A DNA stretch of 64,000 bases from contig NZ_CP045644.1 in NCBI RefSeq assembly GCF_009498455.1, positions 5,583,001 to 5,647,000 on the forward strand. The letters are read 5' to 3'. Below are positions 27,425 through 35,611 of this stretch, piece after piece (positions within the stretch are counted from its first letter, which is position 1; each line of letters begins with the position of its first letter). This stretch comes from Variovorax paradoxus (GTDB lineage: Bacteria > Pseudomonadota > Gammaproteobacteria > Burkholderiales > Burkholderiaceae_C). The notes beneath the pieces are model-generated. The model was not told the DNA's origin, did not search any database, and worked only from the letters and a program-made list of their open reading frames with translations. A program made the translations under genes and the position numbers.

Positions 27425-27650
27425 GCAGCCGCCTTGTTGGCCGGTATCCGGGCTGGCAGATCGACCCTTTGCCGCCTTCCCAGGCGCCTGTTTCAGAGCG
27501 CCCAGTGGCTGGATGGAAAGGGGTGACGCCTTGCGGCGTCGTCTGCTTGACCGTTGCGGGGGCAGCGCAGGCGGCTTCGGCCCCGGGGGGCGTCCACTCC
27601 TGCTTCCCGTTGAACTGCGCCGTGCGAACCACGCCGCGAGCACCAACGGG
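27425..27650 (-). promoter_or_regulatory. Cobalamin (AdoCbl) riboswitch upstream of btuB
   Basis: Read on the minus strand, this interval contains the ordered landmarks of the cobalamin aptamer. They are AACGGGAA (27604-27611), GCCCCCGCAACGGT (27550-27563), CCACTGG (27502-27508), GGGAAGG (about 27475-27481) and GCCCGGATACCGGCC (27439-27453). It ends about 90 bases before the btuB start. In that linker a GC-rich hairpin (about 27382-27401) could affect translation. Binding of adenosylcobalamin would be expected to turn down btuB and the genes behind it. The rest of the 27350-27793 gap holds the upstream promoters for btuB and the plus-strand zapA unit. Exact ends are estimates. Confidence 0.92.
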
Positions 27651-27793
27651 CAGGATTTTAGGCCCACGGGGCGGCCACACCACACCGGGTTTGATCACCG
27701 GCGGCGCAGGCCCCAGAATCTCGGCCACGTCCGGCGCGCGCCCGCGCGGTGCGCCAGACCTTCCGAATTCCCGGGAAACTACAATCGCCAACC

Positions 27794-28021
27794 ATGCCCG
27801 CCTCCAGCCCCATCGACCAGATCGCCGAGCGTGTGGAACGCCTGCTTGTGCGTCACGAAGAGGTGCAGCGCACCAATGCGCTGCTGCAGGAACAGGTCGA
27901 TGCGCTCACGCGTGAACGCGACGGCCTGAAGTCGCGGCTCGCCGCGGCCCGCACCCGCCTCGATGCCCTGCTGGAACGGCTGCCGGCCGAACCCCCTTCC
28001 GAAGATTCCCATCACGCATGA
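27794..28021 (+). CDS. Small coiled-coil protein, ZapB-like (TIGR02449-type)
   Basis: 75-residue, highly charged protein that is almost all heptad-like coiled coil (IAERVERLLVRHEEVQRTNA then Leu/Arg/Glu repeats). It resembles the short protein commonly encoded just before zapA in proteobacteria and compared with ZapB. It overlaps zapA by ATGA, which suggests joint synthesis and a role in Z-ring assembly. The start at ATG 27794 gives the family length; a longer frame from 27749 has no support. The division role is an inference from context and coiled-coil form. Confidence 0.85.
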   Translation: MPASSPIDQIAERVERLLVRHEEVQRTNALLQEQVDALTRERDGLKSRLAAARTRLDALLERLPAEPPSEDSHHA

Positions 28022-28353
28022 AGCAGATTGAAGTACAGATCATGGGCCAGAGCTATTTGCTCGGCTGTCCCGACGGCGGCGAGGCGCAGCTGCGCGAGGC
28101 CGTCGACCGCGTGGACGCGGCCATGTGCAAGATCCGCGACGCAGGCAAGGTGAAGGCCCGCGACCGCATCGCCGTGCTCGCCTCGCTGAACCTGGCCTTC
28201 GATCTCGCGGCCCAGCAGGCCGCTGCTGCTGCCGCACCGGCGCCTGTTGCCGCCGCCCGCGCCGAAGAAAGCGCCGGCGACGCCGACCCGAAGGCCGCCC
28301 AACTCATTCAGAGACTCGATCAAGCCTTGGCGGGCGATGGACATTTGCTCTGA
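28018..28353 (+). CDS. zapA: Cell division protein ZapA
   Basis: 111-residue ZapA, which binds and bundles FtsZ filaments at mid-cell. The N-terminal domain has KQIEVQIMGQSYLLGCPDGG (2-21) and LREAVDRVDAAMCKIRD, followed by a helix (RIAVLASLNLAFDLAAQQA) used for tetramerisation. The C-terminus is an Ala-rich extension. It is coupled to the coiled-coil gene before it and followed by 6S RNA, the usual proteobacterial order zapA-ssrS. Confidence 0.93.
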   Translation: MKQIEVQIMGQSYLLGCPDGGEAQLREAVDRVDAAMCKIRDAGKVKARDRIAVLASLNLAFDLAAQQAAAAAAPAPVAAARAEESAGDADPKAAQLIQRLDQALAGDGHLL

Positions 28354-28394
28354 AGGCACGCGGCACGGCGCAGACGGGGCGTAAAATCCACTTC

Positions 28395-28567
28395 GTCTGC
28401 AGACGTGTCGGGCTTAATATTTCCTTGTTCCAATGCTCTCCGGAGCCGGGCTTGGTACATCGCTAGACGGGCGTGATCATCTCGCGTCAGATGAACCCGA
28501 AGTCTTGCTGCCCTCGCCCACCTGAACCCTGGTTCAGGATGCGGGTCCGGCACACCATCTGCAGACA
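28395..28567 (+). ncRNA. ssrS: 6S RNA
   Basis: About 173 nt directly after zapA, the conserved place for 6S RNA. The ends pair as GTCTGCAGA (from 28395) with TCTGCAGAC (to 28566). The 3' half has the typical CACCTGAACC-CT-GGTTCAGG hairpin (28521-28538), and the centre is long and mostly self-pairing, as needed to mimic an open promoter. A TAAAAT -10 element sits at 28382-28387 and a strong terminator at 28580-28617. 6S RNA binds sigma-70 RNA polymerase in stationary phase. Ends are predicted from pairing, not from data. Confidence 0.85.
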
Positions 28568-28579
28568 CCTTTTCCCGCC

Positions 28580-28617
28580 ACGGCCCCCTGCTTCACCGCA
28601 CGGGGCCGTTGCTTTTT
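28580..28617 (+). terminator. Rho-independent terminator after 6S RNA
   Basis: Stem ACGGCCCC (28580-28587) pairs perfectly with GGGGCCGT (28602-28609), with a 14-base loop, followed by TGCTTTTT. It ends the 6S transcript just before the TauE/SafE gene. Confidence 0.9.
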
Positions 28618-28645
28618 CAGCCACTCCTTTCTTCCTCATCCGCCC

Positions 28646-29473
28646 GTGAACTTCACCGCCCTGCTCGACCCGCTCCTGATCGCCGAACTCGCCGCGCTCG
28701 GCCTGGGCACCGGTTTCCTCGCGGGCCTCCTGGGCATCGGCGGCGGCATGTTGATGGTGCCGTTCATCACGATCATCATGGGCCAGCGCGGCGTGCCGGC
28801 CGACCTCGCGGTGAAGATGGCGATCGCGACCTCGATGGCGACGATCATCTTCACGTCGGTGTCCAGCGTGCGCGCGCACCACAAGCGTGGCGCGGTGCGC
28901 TGGGACATCGTGCAGCGCCTGGCGCCCGGCATCGTCATCGGCAGCCTCGCGGGCAGCCTGGGCGTGTTCGCGCTGCTCAAGGGCACGGCGCTCGCCATCT
29001 TCTTCGCGCTGTTCGTGGGCTTCTCGGCCACGCAGATGTTCCTCGACAAGAAGCCCAAGCCGACACGCCAGATGCCGGGCACCGGCGGCCAGCTCGCGGC
29101 AGGCGGCACCATCGGCTTCATCTCGGGCCTGGTGGGCGCGGGCGGCGGCTTCATCAGCGTGCCGTTCATGACCTGGTGCAACGTGGCCATCCACAACGCG
29201 GTGGCAACCAGCGCGGCGCTGGGCTTTCCGATTGCGGTGGCCAACGTGCTGGGCTATGTGCTCAGCGGCCAGTCGGTGCAGGGCCTGCCGGCCGGCGCCT
29301 TCGGCTACATCTGGCTGCCCGCGCTCGTGGTGATCGCGGCCTGCAGCGTGTTCACCGCGCCGTTGGGCGCCAAGGCTGCGCACAGCCTGCCGGTGAAAAA
29401 GCTCAAGCGCGTGTTCGCGAGCATCCTGTACCTGCTGGCCGCCTACATGCTCTGGAAGGGCCTGCGGGGCTGA
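28646..29473 (+). CDS. TauE/SafE-family sulfite/anion exporter
   Basis: 275-residue inner-membrane protein with about eight helices. The family repeat GLGTGFLAGLLGIGGGMLMVP (near 20-40) recurs as GFISGLVGAGGGFISVPF near 155-172. The two related halves are typical of TauE/SafE (DUF81) permeases, which export sulfite, sulfoacetate or related anions. The start is GTG 28646. It stands alone between the 6S terminator and a universal stress gene; nothing in the context tells the substrate. Confidence 0.88.
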   Translation: MNFTALLDPLLIAELAALGLGTGFLAGLLGIGGGMLMVPFITIIMGQRGVPADLAVKMAIATSMATIIFTSVSSVRAHHKRGAVRWDIVQRLAPGIVIGSLAGSLGVFALLKGTALAIFFALFVGFSATQMFLDKKPKPTRQMPGTGGQLAAGGTIGFISGLVGAGGGFISVPFMTWCNVAIHNAVATSAALGFPIAVANVLGYVLSGQSVQGLPAGAFGYIWLPALVVIAACSVFTAPLGAKAAHSLPVKKLKRVFASILYLLAAYMLWKGLRG

Positions 29474-29546
29474 GGCATATCAAAGCCTCACCGGCTTTCC
29501 TGTGCCATCCTATGCAGCTGTTGTTCATAGTCGTAAAAGGAAAGCC

Positions 29547-29972
29547 ATGAAAATCCTCATCGCCGTCGATGGCAGCGCCTACACGCAAAAAGCCCTCAAC
29601 TACCTGCTCGCCAACCGCGCCATGTTCGTGGACGGCCATGAGCTGGTGGTGGTGAATGTCTGCACCGGCATCTCCGGCCACGTGGCGCGGCACCTCAGCA
29701 AGGAAATCGTCACCGATTACTACGCCGAGGAAAACGCCAAGGTGCTCGACCCGGTCAAGGCCTGGTTCGCCGACAAGGGCGTGACCAACTACAAAGCCGA
29801 CGCGCGCCACGGTCACGCGGCCGAAGAAATCCTCAAGTCGGCCAGCGAATCGAAGGCCGAGCTGATCGTGCTGGGCACGCACGGCCACGGCATCCTGGGC
29901 CGCGCGCTGATGGGTTCGGTGGCGACCAAGGTCGTGGCCGAGACCGACATCTCGGTGCTGCTGGTCCAGTAA
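29547..29972 (+). CDS. Universal stress protein UspA family
   Basis: 141-residue cytoplasmic Usp domain protein. The N-terminal strand MKILIAVDGSAYTQKAL is typical, and the C-terminal ATP-binding motif G-x2-G-x9-G-S is present in THGHGILGRALMGSVATKV, so it probably binds ATP. A ribosome site AAAGGAAAG precedes ATG 29547. Such proteins help survival under starvation or stress, often by unknown means. It converges with the AraC gene. Confidence 0.92.
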   Translation: MKILIAVDGSAYTQKALNYLLANRAMFVDGHELVVVNVCTGISGHVARHLSKEIVTDYYAEENAKVLDPVKAWFADKGVTNYKADARHGHAAEEILKSASESKAELIVLGTHGHGILGRALMGSVATKVVAETDISVLLVQ

Positions 29973-30016
29973 GAAGACCCGTCAACCCGGCGACGGCCGA
30001 TGCGCCGTTGCCGCGG

Positions 30017-30982
30017 TCATGGCTGCGTGCGCTGCCGCCGCCATTCGCGCGGCGAACATCCGAAGCGCTCGCGAAACGCGCGGCTGAAATGCGCCGCGTC
30101 GTTGAAACCCCTCCCGTACGCAATTTCTCCCACCGGCCGCCCTGCCAGGCGCGGCTCCAGCAGGTCGCGGCTGCACGCGTCGAGCCGGCGCTCCCAGATG
30201 TACTGCGAGGGCGTCAGCGGCTCGCTCTTGAACACACGGTGGATGTGGCTCACCGACATGCCCAGTTGCGCCGCCAGCGTGCCCACCGACAGCGTCGGGT
30301 CGGCCAGCTGCTCGTCGATGCGCTGCTTCACGCGCCCCAGGTGGTACGCCGTGAGGTTGCTGAGCGCCGGTGCGTGCGCCGCGGGCAGCGTCTGCAGGCC
30401 GGCCACGAGGATGTTCTGCACGCCATGCGCCACCGCCAGCGCCGAGGCCGGCTGCAGCGCGTCGAAGTCCTCGCGCAGCGTGCGGATCATGCCCAGCAGC
30501 AGGTGCCCCGCACCCTCGCGCCCTGACACCGTGGTGGCCGTGAGCGCCTCGGTGTCGCGCAATTCGCTGCGCAGCCGCTCACCGGGCAGCTTGAGCACGA
30601 TCTGCTCGAAGGGCTGGTCGAACAGCAGCTCGTAAGGCCGCGTGCTGTCATACAGCGCGAAGTCGCCGGCGCCGAGCACGGCGTCGCGCCCGTCCTGGCG
30701 AACCACGCCCTGCCCGCGCGCCTGGATGCTGACAAGAAAGCAGTCGTCGCTCGACGCCGCGATGTGGCGGGGCGTGCGCACCACCTTCTGAGCCCGCGAG
30801 GTCACGACCGACATGCCGAGGCCGGGCAGCGCGTGCTGGCGGATGCTGCCCTCGAAGTCGCCGCCGTCACCGGGGCGCACCGCATCGCATTCGAGCTGCA
30901 CGTAGACGTTGCAGATCATGTCGGTCCAGTACGCGAGCCGCTGGTCGCGCGAAACGGCATCGGTGCTGAGCAGATGGGTCAT
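30017..30982 (-). CDS. AraC-family transcriptional regulator
   Basis: 321 residues from ATG 30982. The N-terminal domain resembles the AraC-binding-like domain of regulators of aromatic or nitrile catabolism (RLAYWTDMICNVYVQLEC near 15). The C-terminal pair of HTH motifs has LSVGTLAAQLGMSVSHIHRV and EIAYGRGFNDAAHFSRAFRE, ending in the usual GCSPREWR. It is divergent from the nitrilase gene with about 180 bases between, so it is the natural candidate to control it. A longer frame (to 31042) is possible but its extra start lies within the divergent promoter region. Confidence 0.9.
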   Translation of the reverse strand: MTHLLSTDAVSRDQRLAYWTDMICNVYVQLECDAVRPGDGGDFEGSIRQHALPGLGMSVVTSRAQKVVRTPRHIAASSDDCFLVSIQARGQGVVRQDGRDAVLGAGDFALYDSTRPYELLFDQPFEQIVLKLPGERLRSELRDTEALTATTVSGREGAGHLLLGMIRTLREDFDALQPASALAVAHGVQNILVAGLQTLPAAHAPALSNLTAYHLGRVKQRIDEQLADPTLSVGTLAAQLGMSVSHIHRVFKSEPLTPSQYIWERRLDACSRDLLEPRLAGRPVGEIAYGRGFNDAAHFSRAFRERFGCSPREWRRQRTQP

Positions 30983-31161
30983 CGGGGTCCTCGGAAGGCC
31001 TTCGCAAAGGCACATGCAACGCTGGAACAAGAACGCCGCCAATCCGGGTCAAGGCGTTCCGGCGGCGCGAATCTACGCTTCATGCAACCCGCATGCCACC
31101 GCGCAAACCCGGTGCGCACGGCGGGGATTTCGTTACGTTCATTGCCCCTGGAGAACACCCC

Positions 31162-32178
31162 ATGCCGACCACCGTCCACCCCAAGCTGCGCGTCGCCGCC
31201 GTGCAGGCCGCGCCTGTGTTCCTCGACCTCGACGCCACCATCGACAAGACCATCGACCTGATGGCGCAGGCCGCGCAACAGGGCGTGCAGCTCATCGCCT
31301 TTCCCGAGACCTGGGTGCCCGGCTACCCGTGGTGGACGTGGCTCGATTCACCGGCCTGGGGCATGCAGTTCGTGCAGCGCTACCACGACAACTCGCTGGT
31401 CATCGGCTCGCCCGAGTTCGAGCGCCTGCAGGCCGCGGCACGCCGGCACAAGATCTGGCTCTCGCTCGGCTACAGCGAGAAAGCGGCGGGCAGCCTGTAC
31501 ATCGCGCAGGCGCTGATCGACGACCAGGGCCGCACCGTGCAGACGCGCCGCAAGCTCAAGCCCACGCACGTGGAACGCACCGTGTTCGGTGAAGGCGACG
31601 GCGCCGACCTGCACGTGGTTGAAACGCCATTGGGCAACATCGGCTCCCTGTGCTGCTGGGAACACCTGCAGCCGCTGAGCAAGTACGCGATGTATGCGCA
31701 GAACGAGCAGATCCACTGCGGTGCGTGGCCAAGCTTTTCGCTCTACCGCGGCGCGGCCTATGCGCTGGGCCATGAGGTCAACAACGCCGCGAGCCAGGTG
31801 TATGCGGTCGAGGGCGGCTGCTTCGTCATCGCGCCCTGCGCCACGGTGTCGAAGGCCATGAGCGAGCTGATGTGCACCGACGACGGCAAGCGACAGATGC
31901 TGGGCGTCGGCGGCGGGCATGCGCGCATCTACGGCCCGGACGGTTCGCCGCTGGGCACACCGCTGGCCGAGGACGCCGAAGGCCTGGTGATCGCCGACAT
32001 CGACCTCGGCATGATCGCGCTCGCCAAGGCGGCGGCCGACCCGAGCGGCCATTACTCGCGGCCCGACGTCACGCAGCTGCTGCTGAACAAGACGCGCCGC
32101 ACACCCGTGGTGGTGCAGCTCACGCCGGAGCCCGAGGGCAGCGCGGCCGAGCCGGTGGCTGCGGCCGTGCAGGCCTAG
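31162..32178 (+). CDS. Nitrilase (aliphatic/arylaliphatic type)
   Basis: 338-residue carbon-nitrogen hydrolase converting nitriles to acids and ammonia. The catalytic triad is intact: Glu49 in FPETW, Lys131 in RRKLKPTHVER, and Cys165 in LCCWEHLQP. WVPGYPWWTWLD (51-62) and the CWEH form place it with true nitrilases rather than amidases. The C-terminal RPDVTQLLL is also family-typical. A ribosome site CTGGAGAAC precedes the ATG. A divergent AraC gene probably regulates it. Its TAG stop lies in the same CTAG tetranucleotide as the convergent matB stop. Exact nitrile preference cannot be read. Confidence 0.92.
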   Translation: MPTTVHPKLRVAAVQAAPVFLDLDATIDKTIDLMAQAAQQGVQLIAFPETWVPGYPWWTWLDSPAWGMQFVQRYHDNSLVIGSPEFERLQAAARRHKIWLSLGYSEKAAGSLYIAQALIDDQGRTVQTRRKLKPTHVERTVFGEGDGADLHVVETPLGNIGSLCCWEHLQPLSKYAMYAQNEQIHCGAWPSFSLYRGAAYALGHEVNNAASQVYAVEGGCFVIAPCATVSKAMSELMCTDDGKRQMLGVGGGHARIYGPDGSPLGTPLAEDAEGLVIADIDLGMIALAKAAADPSGHYSRPDVTQLLLNKTRRTPVVVQLTPEPEGSAAEPVAAAVQA

Positions 32179-33734
32179 CCGGCGAACAGTTCCTTGTGCT
32201 CGGCGCGCAGCAGCGCCTTCTGCACCTTCCCCATCGTGTTGCGCGGCAATTCGGGAACGACGAAGCAGCGCTTCGGGATCTTGAAGTTCGCGAGCTTGGC
32301 CTTGAGTTCGGCCACGATGGCATCGGCATCGATCGCGGCGCCGACCTTGGGGATCACGATGGCCACGCCCACTTCGCCGAAGTCGGGGTGCGGCACGCCG
32401 ATGACGGCGCTTTCGGCCACGCCGGCCATCTCGTTGATGTAGCCCTCGATCTCGGCCGGGTAGACGTTGTAGCCGCCGCTGATGATCAAATCTTTGCTGC
32501 GCCCGACGATGGTGATGTAGCCGCGCGCATCGATCTTGCCCACGTCGCCGGTCTTGAAGAAGCCGTCGGCGGTGAACTCTTCCTTCGTCTTCTCGGGCAT
32601 GCGCCAGTAGCCGGCGAACACGTTGGGGCCCTTCACCTGGATGCCGCCGATCTCGTCGACCGGCAGGTCCTTGCCCTCGTCGTCGCGCACGCGCAGCTGC
32701 ACGCCGGGCAGCGCGAAGCCCACGGTGCCGCCGCGGCGCTCGCCCTTCTTCGGGTCGTACGGGTTCGACGTGAGCATGGCGGTCTCGCTCATGCCGTAGC
32801 GCTCGAGGATCGTGTGACCGGTGCGCTCGCGCCACTCGTCGAAGGTCTCGATGAGCAGCGGCGCCGAGCCCGCGACGAAGAGGCGCATGGTGCGCACCGC
32901 CTCGCGCGTGAGGCCCGGCTCGGCCAGCAGGCGCACGTAGAGCGTGGGCACGCCCATGAACACGGTGGCCTCGGGCAGCTTGGCGACGATGCGCTTCGGG
33001 TCGAACTTCGAGAACCAGATGATCTTGCTGCCGTTGAGGAGCGCGCCGTGCAGCGCCACGAACAGGCCGTGCACGTGGAAGATCGGCAGCGCGTGGATGA
33101 GCACGTCGCCCTTCTTCCAGCCCCAGTAGGTCTTGAGCACTTCGGCGTTCGACAGCAGGTTGCGGTGCGTGAGCATCGCGCCCTTGCTGCGGCCCGTGGT
33201 GCCGCTGGTGTACAGGATCGCGGCGAGGTCGTCGGGCTTCTTGAAGGCAACGGTATGGCGGTCGCTGCAGCGCGCCGCGGCGTCGAGCAGCGTGCCGGTG
33301 CGGTCGTCGTCCAGCGTGAACACATGGCGCGTGCCGGCCGCTTCGGCAATCGGTCGCACCCAGGCCGCGTTGCGGCCGGTGCACACGACCACGGCGGGTT
33401 CAGCGTTGCCGATGAAGTACTCGATCTCGGCGCTCTGGTAGGCCGTGTTGAGCGGCAGAAACACGTAGCCCGCGCGCAGGGTCGCGAGGTACAGGAGCAT
33501 GGCTTCGACCGATTTCTCGACCTGCACGGCAACGCGCGCGCCCTTCTCGAGCTTCAGGCCGTCGAGCAGGTTGGCGATCATCGCGCTGGCGCGGTCGAGG
33601 TCGCGCCACGAATAGTGCAATCCGTTGTCGGTTTCGACCGCGATGGCGTCGGGGTCGGCGGGAAAGGCCGCGCGCAAGGCGGCGAACAGGTTGGCGTTGG
33701 GGGAGGACTTCGTCTTCATCATCTTCGTCATCAT
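32175..33734 (-). CDS. matB: Malonyl-CoA synthetase (malonate-CoA ligase)
   Basis: 519-residue ANL-family adenylating enzyme making malonyl-CoA from malonate, ATP and CoA. Motifs are LYTSGTTGRSKGAMLTHRN (A3, near 170), HALPIFHVHGLFVALH, RYGMSETAMLTSNPY (A5, with malonate-type residues), GDVGKIDARGYITIVGRSKD (A7/A8) and the C-terminal lysine region PRNTMGKVQK. It closes an operon with malonyl-CoA decarboxylase and a Bug receptor. The N-terminus (MMTKMMKTK) offers four Met starts within six codons; 33734 is the outermost. Confidence 0.93.
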   Translation of the reverse strand: MMTKMMKTKSSPNANLFAALRAAFPADPDAIAVETDNGLHYSWRDLDRASAMIANLLDGLKLEKGARVAVQVEKSVEAMLLYLATLRAGYVFLPLNTAYQSAEIEYFIGNAEPAVVVCTGRNAAWVRPIAEAAGTRHVFTLDDDRTGTLLDAAARCSDRHTVAFKKPDDLAAILYTSGTTGRSKGAMLTHRNLLSNAEVLKTYWGWKKGDVLIHALPIFHVHGLFVALHGALLNGSKIIWFSKFDPKRIVAKLPEATVFMGVPTLYVRLLAEPGLTREAVRTMRLFVAGSAPLLIETFDEWRERTGHTILERYGMSETAMLTSNPYDPKKGERRGGTVGFALPGVQLRVRDDEGKDLPVDEIGGIQVKGPNVFAGYWRMPEKTKEEFTADGFFKTGDVGKIDARGYITIVGRSKDLIISGGYNVYPAEIEGYINEMAGVAESAVIGVPHPDFGEVGVAIVIPKVGAAIDADAIVAELKAKLANFKIPKRCFVVPELPRNTMGKVQKALLRAEHKELFAG

Positions 33735-33746
33735 CGAACGGCAGGC

Positions 33747-34532
33747 TCAGGAAGAGCGGAAATTCGGAGGGCGCTTGGCCAGGAAGGCATCGATGCCTTC
33801 GCGGTGCTCGGCGGTGTCGGCGTAGTCGTACGCGGTGGCCAGCAGCTGCTGTGCCGCCGCGCCACCGCGCTTCAGTGCGGTGAAGGTGGCCTTGTGCAGG
33901 CGCGCGGCCTGGGGCGAGAGCGCGGCAATGCGCGCCGCATGCGCCTGCGCGGCGGCCGGCACTTCGGCGTCGGGCAGCACGTGCAACAGAAAGCCGGCGT
34001 CGTACAGCCGCTGCGCGCCGTGCACGCCGGCGGCCAGCAGCATGTCGCGTGCCAGCACGTCGCCGATGGCGCCATGCACCAATGCGGCTTCGCGCGGCGC
34101 CATCGGAAAGCCCAGCTTCGCGATCGGTGCGCCGAACTTCGACGACGCACCGGCCAGGCGGATGTCGCAGCAGCTGGCAATTTCGACGCCGGCGCCCATG
34201 CAGGCGCCTTCGATCTGGGCCACCAGCGGCAGCGGGCAGTCGAGCATCGCCTGCAGCGCGGCCCAGACTTCGTTCTCGTGGAATTCGCGCAGGCTCGCCT
34301 CGTCGAAGCGGAACGACGGGTACTCGGAGATGTCGCCGCCCGCGCAGAAGGCACCGCCCTCCCCGCGCACGACGACGCAGCGCAGCGCGGTGTCGTCGGC
34401 ACGCAGACCATCGAACACCGCGCGCAACTCGCGCCACATGGCGCGCGTCATCGCATTGAGGCGCCCCGGGTTCGACAGCGTGACGACCGCCACGGCGCCT
34501 TCGCGGCGCAGCGAGACCTGCCGATCGGTCAT
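33747..34532 (-). CDS. Enoyl-CoA hydratase/isomerase-family protein in malonate operon
   Basis: 261-residue crotonase-fold protein. The oxyanion-hole segments are CAGGDISEYPS (near 62-72) and GACMGAGVEIASCCDIRLAG (about 108-127). The usual catalytic Glu positions are not certain: VHGAIGD occupies the second. It acts on some acyl-CoA thioester, but no step of plain malonate breakdown needs a hydratase. It overlaps the Bug receptor stop (ATGA) and lies 12 bases before matB, so it is part of the unit. It may serve a substituted malonate or a downstream branch; specificity is unknown. Confidence 0.85.
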   Translation of the reverse strand: MTDRQVSLRREGAVAVVTLSNPGRLNAMTRAMWRELRAVFDGLRADDTALRCVVVRGEGGAFCAGGDISEYPSFRFDEASLREFHENEVWAALQAMLDCPLPLVAQIEGACMGAGVEIASCCDIRLAGASSKFGAPIAKLGFPMAPREAALVHGAIGDVLARDMLLAAGVHGAQRLYDAGFLLHVLPDAEVPAAAQAHAARIAALSPQAARLHKATFTALKRGGAAAQQLLATAYDYADTAEHREGIDAFLAKRPPNFRSS

Positions 34533-35518
34533 TCGAGCTTGGCGCCCGAGGCTTTCACGACGGTCGCCCATCGCTTGATCTCGGCGTTGACGAAGCGGCC
34601 GTACGCGGCGTTCGTGACGTTCGGAATCTCGGAGCCGTTCTGGGCCCAGATGGCTTTGAGCTCGTCGGTGCCGAGCGCCTTCTTCATCGTCTCGATGATC
34701 TGCGTCTGCGCTTCGGCCGGCGTGCCCTTGGGCGCCCACAGGCCGTACCAGGTGGTGACGGTGTAGTCGGGCAGGCCCACTTCGGCGGCGCAGGGCACGT
34801 CGGGGAATGCGGGGTTGCGCTTGGCACCGGCGACCATGAGCGCCTTGATGCGCCCGCCCTTGATGTGCTGTGCCGAAGAACCCAGGCCATCGAACATCAG
34901 GTCGACGTTGCCGGCGATCAGGTCGGACAGCGCCGGGCCTGCGCCGCGGTACGGAATGTGGGTGATGAAAGTGCCGGTCTGCAGCTTGAACAGCTCGCCC
35001 GCGAGGTGGTGCGAAGTGCCCGAGCCGGCCGAACCGTAGTTGAGCTTGCCGGGGTTGCGCTTGACCGTGGCGATCAGCTCCTGGATGGTCGCGGCCTGCA
35101 CCCGCTTCGGGTTGACCACCACGACCTGCGGCACGTTGGCCAGCAGCATCAGGGGCACGAAGTCTTTCTCGAGGTCGTAGTCGAGCTTGGGGTAGATCGA
35201 CGGTGCGATCGCGTGGTGCACCGCGCCCATGAAGAGCGAGTAGCCGTCGGCCGGCAGCTTGGCCGCGATGCTCGCGCCCACGGTGCCGCCAGCGCCGCCG
35301 CGGTTGTCGATGACCAGCGTCTGGCCTGCCGCGCGTGAGAACTGGGCCGACAGCGGGCGGGCGAAGGCGTCGGTGCCTCCGCCGGCCGGGAACGGCACCA
35401 CCATGGTCACCGGCTTGGTCGGCCAGCCTTGGGCGCGCGCACCACCGCAAAGGGCCACGGCCCCGGCAGCGGCGGCGACGCGCAGCACATCGCGTCGTTG
35501 AAAACTCTGTTGCGTCAT
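34529..35518 (-). CDS. Bug-family (tripartite tricarboxylate) periplasmic solute receptor
   Basis: 329-residue TctC/Bug protein. A twin-arginine-like signal (QRRDVLRVAAAAGAVALCGG) is followed by WPTKPVTMVVPFPAGGGTDAFAR, the carboxylate-binding strand, and DNRGGAGGTVGA. Bug receptors bind carboxylates such as malonate, citrate or glutarate. No TctA/TctB membrane partners are nearby, which is common for orphan Bug proteins in Burkholderiales. Placement between malonyl-CoA decarboxylase and a CoA ligase suggests malonate or a related dicarboxylate as ligand, by inference. Confidence 0.9.
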   Translation of the reverse strand: MTQQSFQRRDVLRVAAAAGAVALCGGARAQGWPTKPVTMVVPFPAGGGTDAFARPLSAQFSRAAGQTLVIDNRGGAGGTVGASIAAKLPADGYSLFMGAVHHAIAPSIYPKLDYDLEKDFVPLMLLANVPQVVVVNPKRVQAATIQELIATVKRNPGKLNYGSAGSGTSHHLAGELFKLQTGTFITHIPYRGAGPALSDLIAGNVDLMFDGLGSSAQHIKGGRIKALMVAGAKRNPAFPDVPCAAEVGLPDYTVTTWYGLWAPKGTPAEAQTQIIETMKKALGTDELKAIWAQNGSEIPNVTNAAYGRFVNAEIKRWATVVKASGAKLE

Positions 35519-35611
35519 CTGTCTTGTCTCCTGTCGTCGTCGTTGTGGAAGTTGCCGCCCTCCGGCGGTCAGGGTGCGGGCCGCAGCGCTGCCGCGGCGA
35601 AGCGAACGGAC

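Noticed and set aside
31872..34766. 964-residue plus-strand open frame across nitrilase, matB and the crotonase gene
   Set aside because: Runs over three well-supported genes in shadow frames; no family features.
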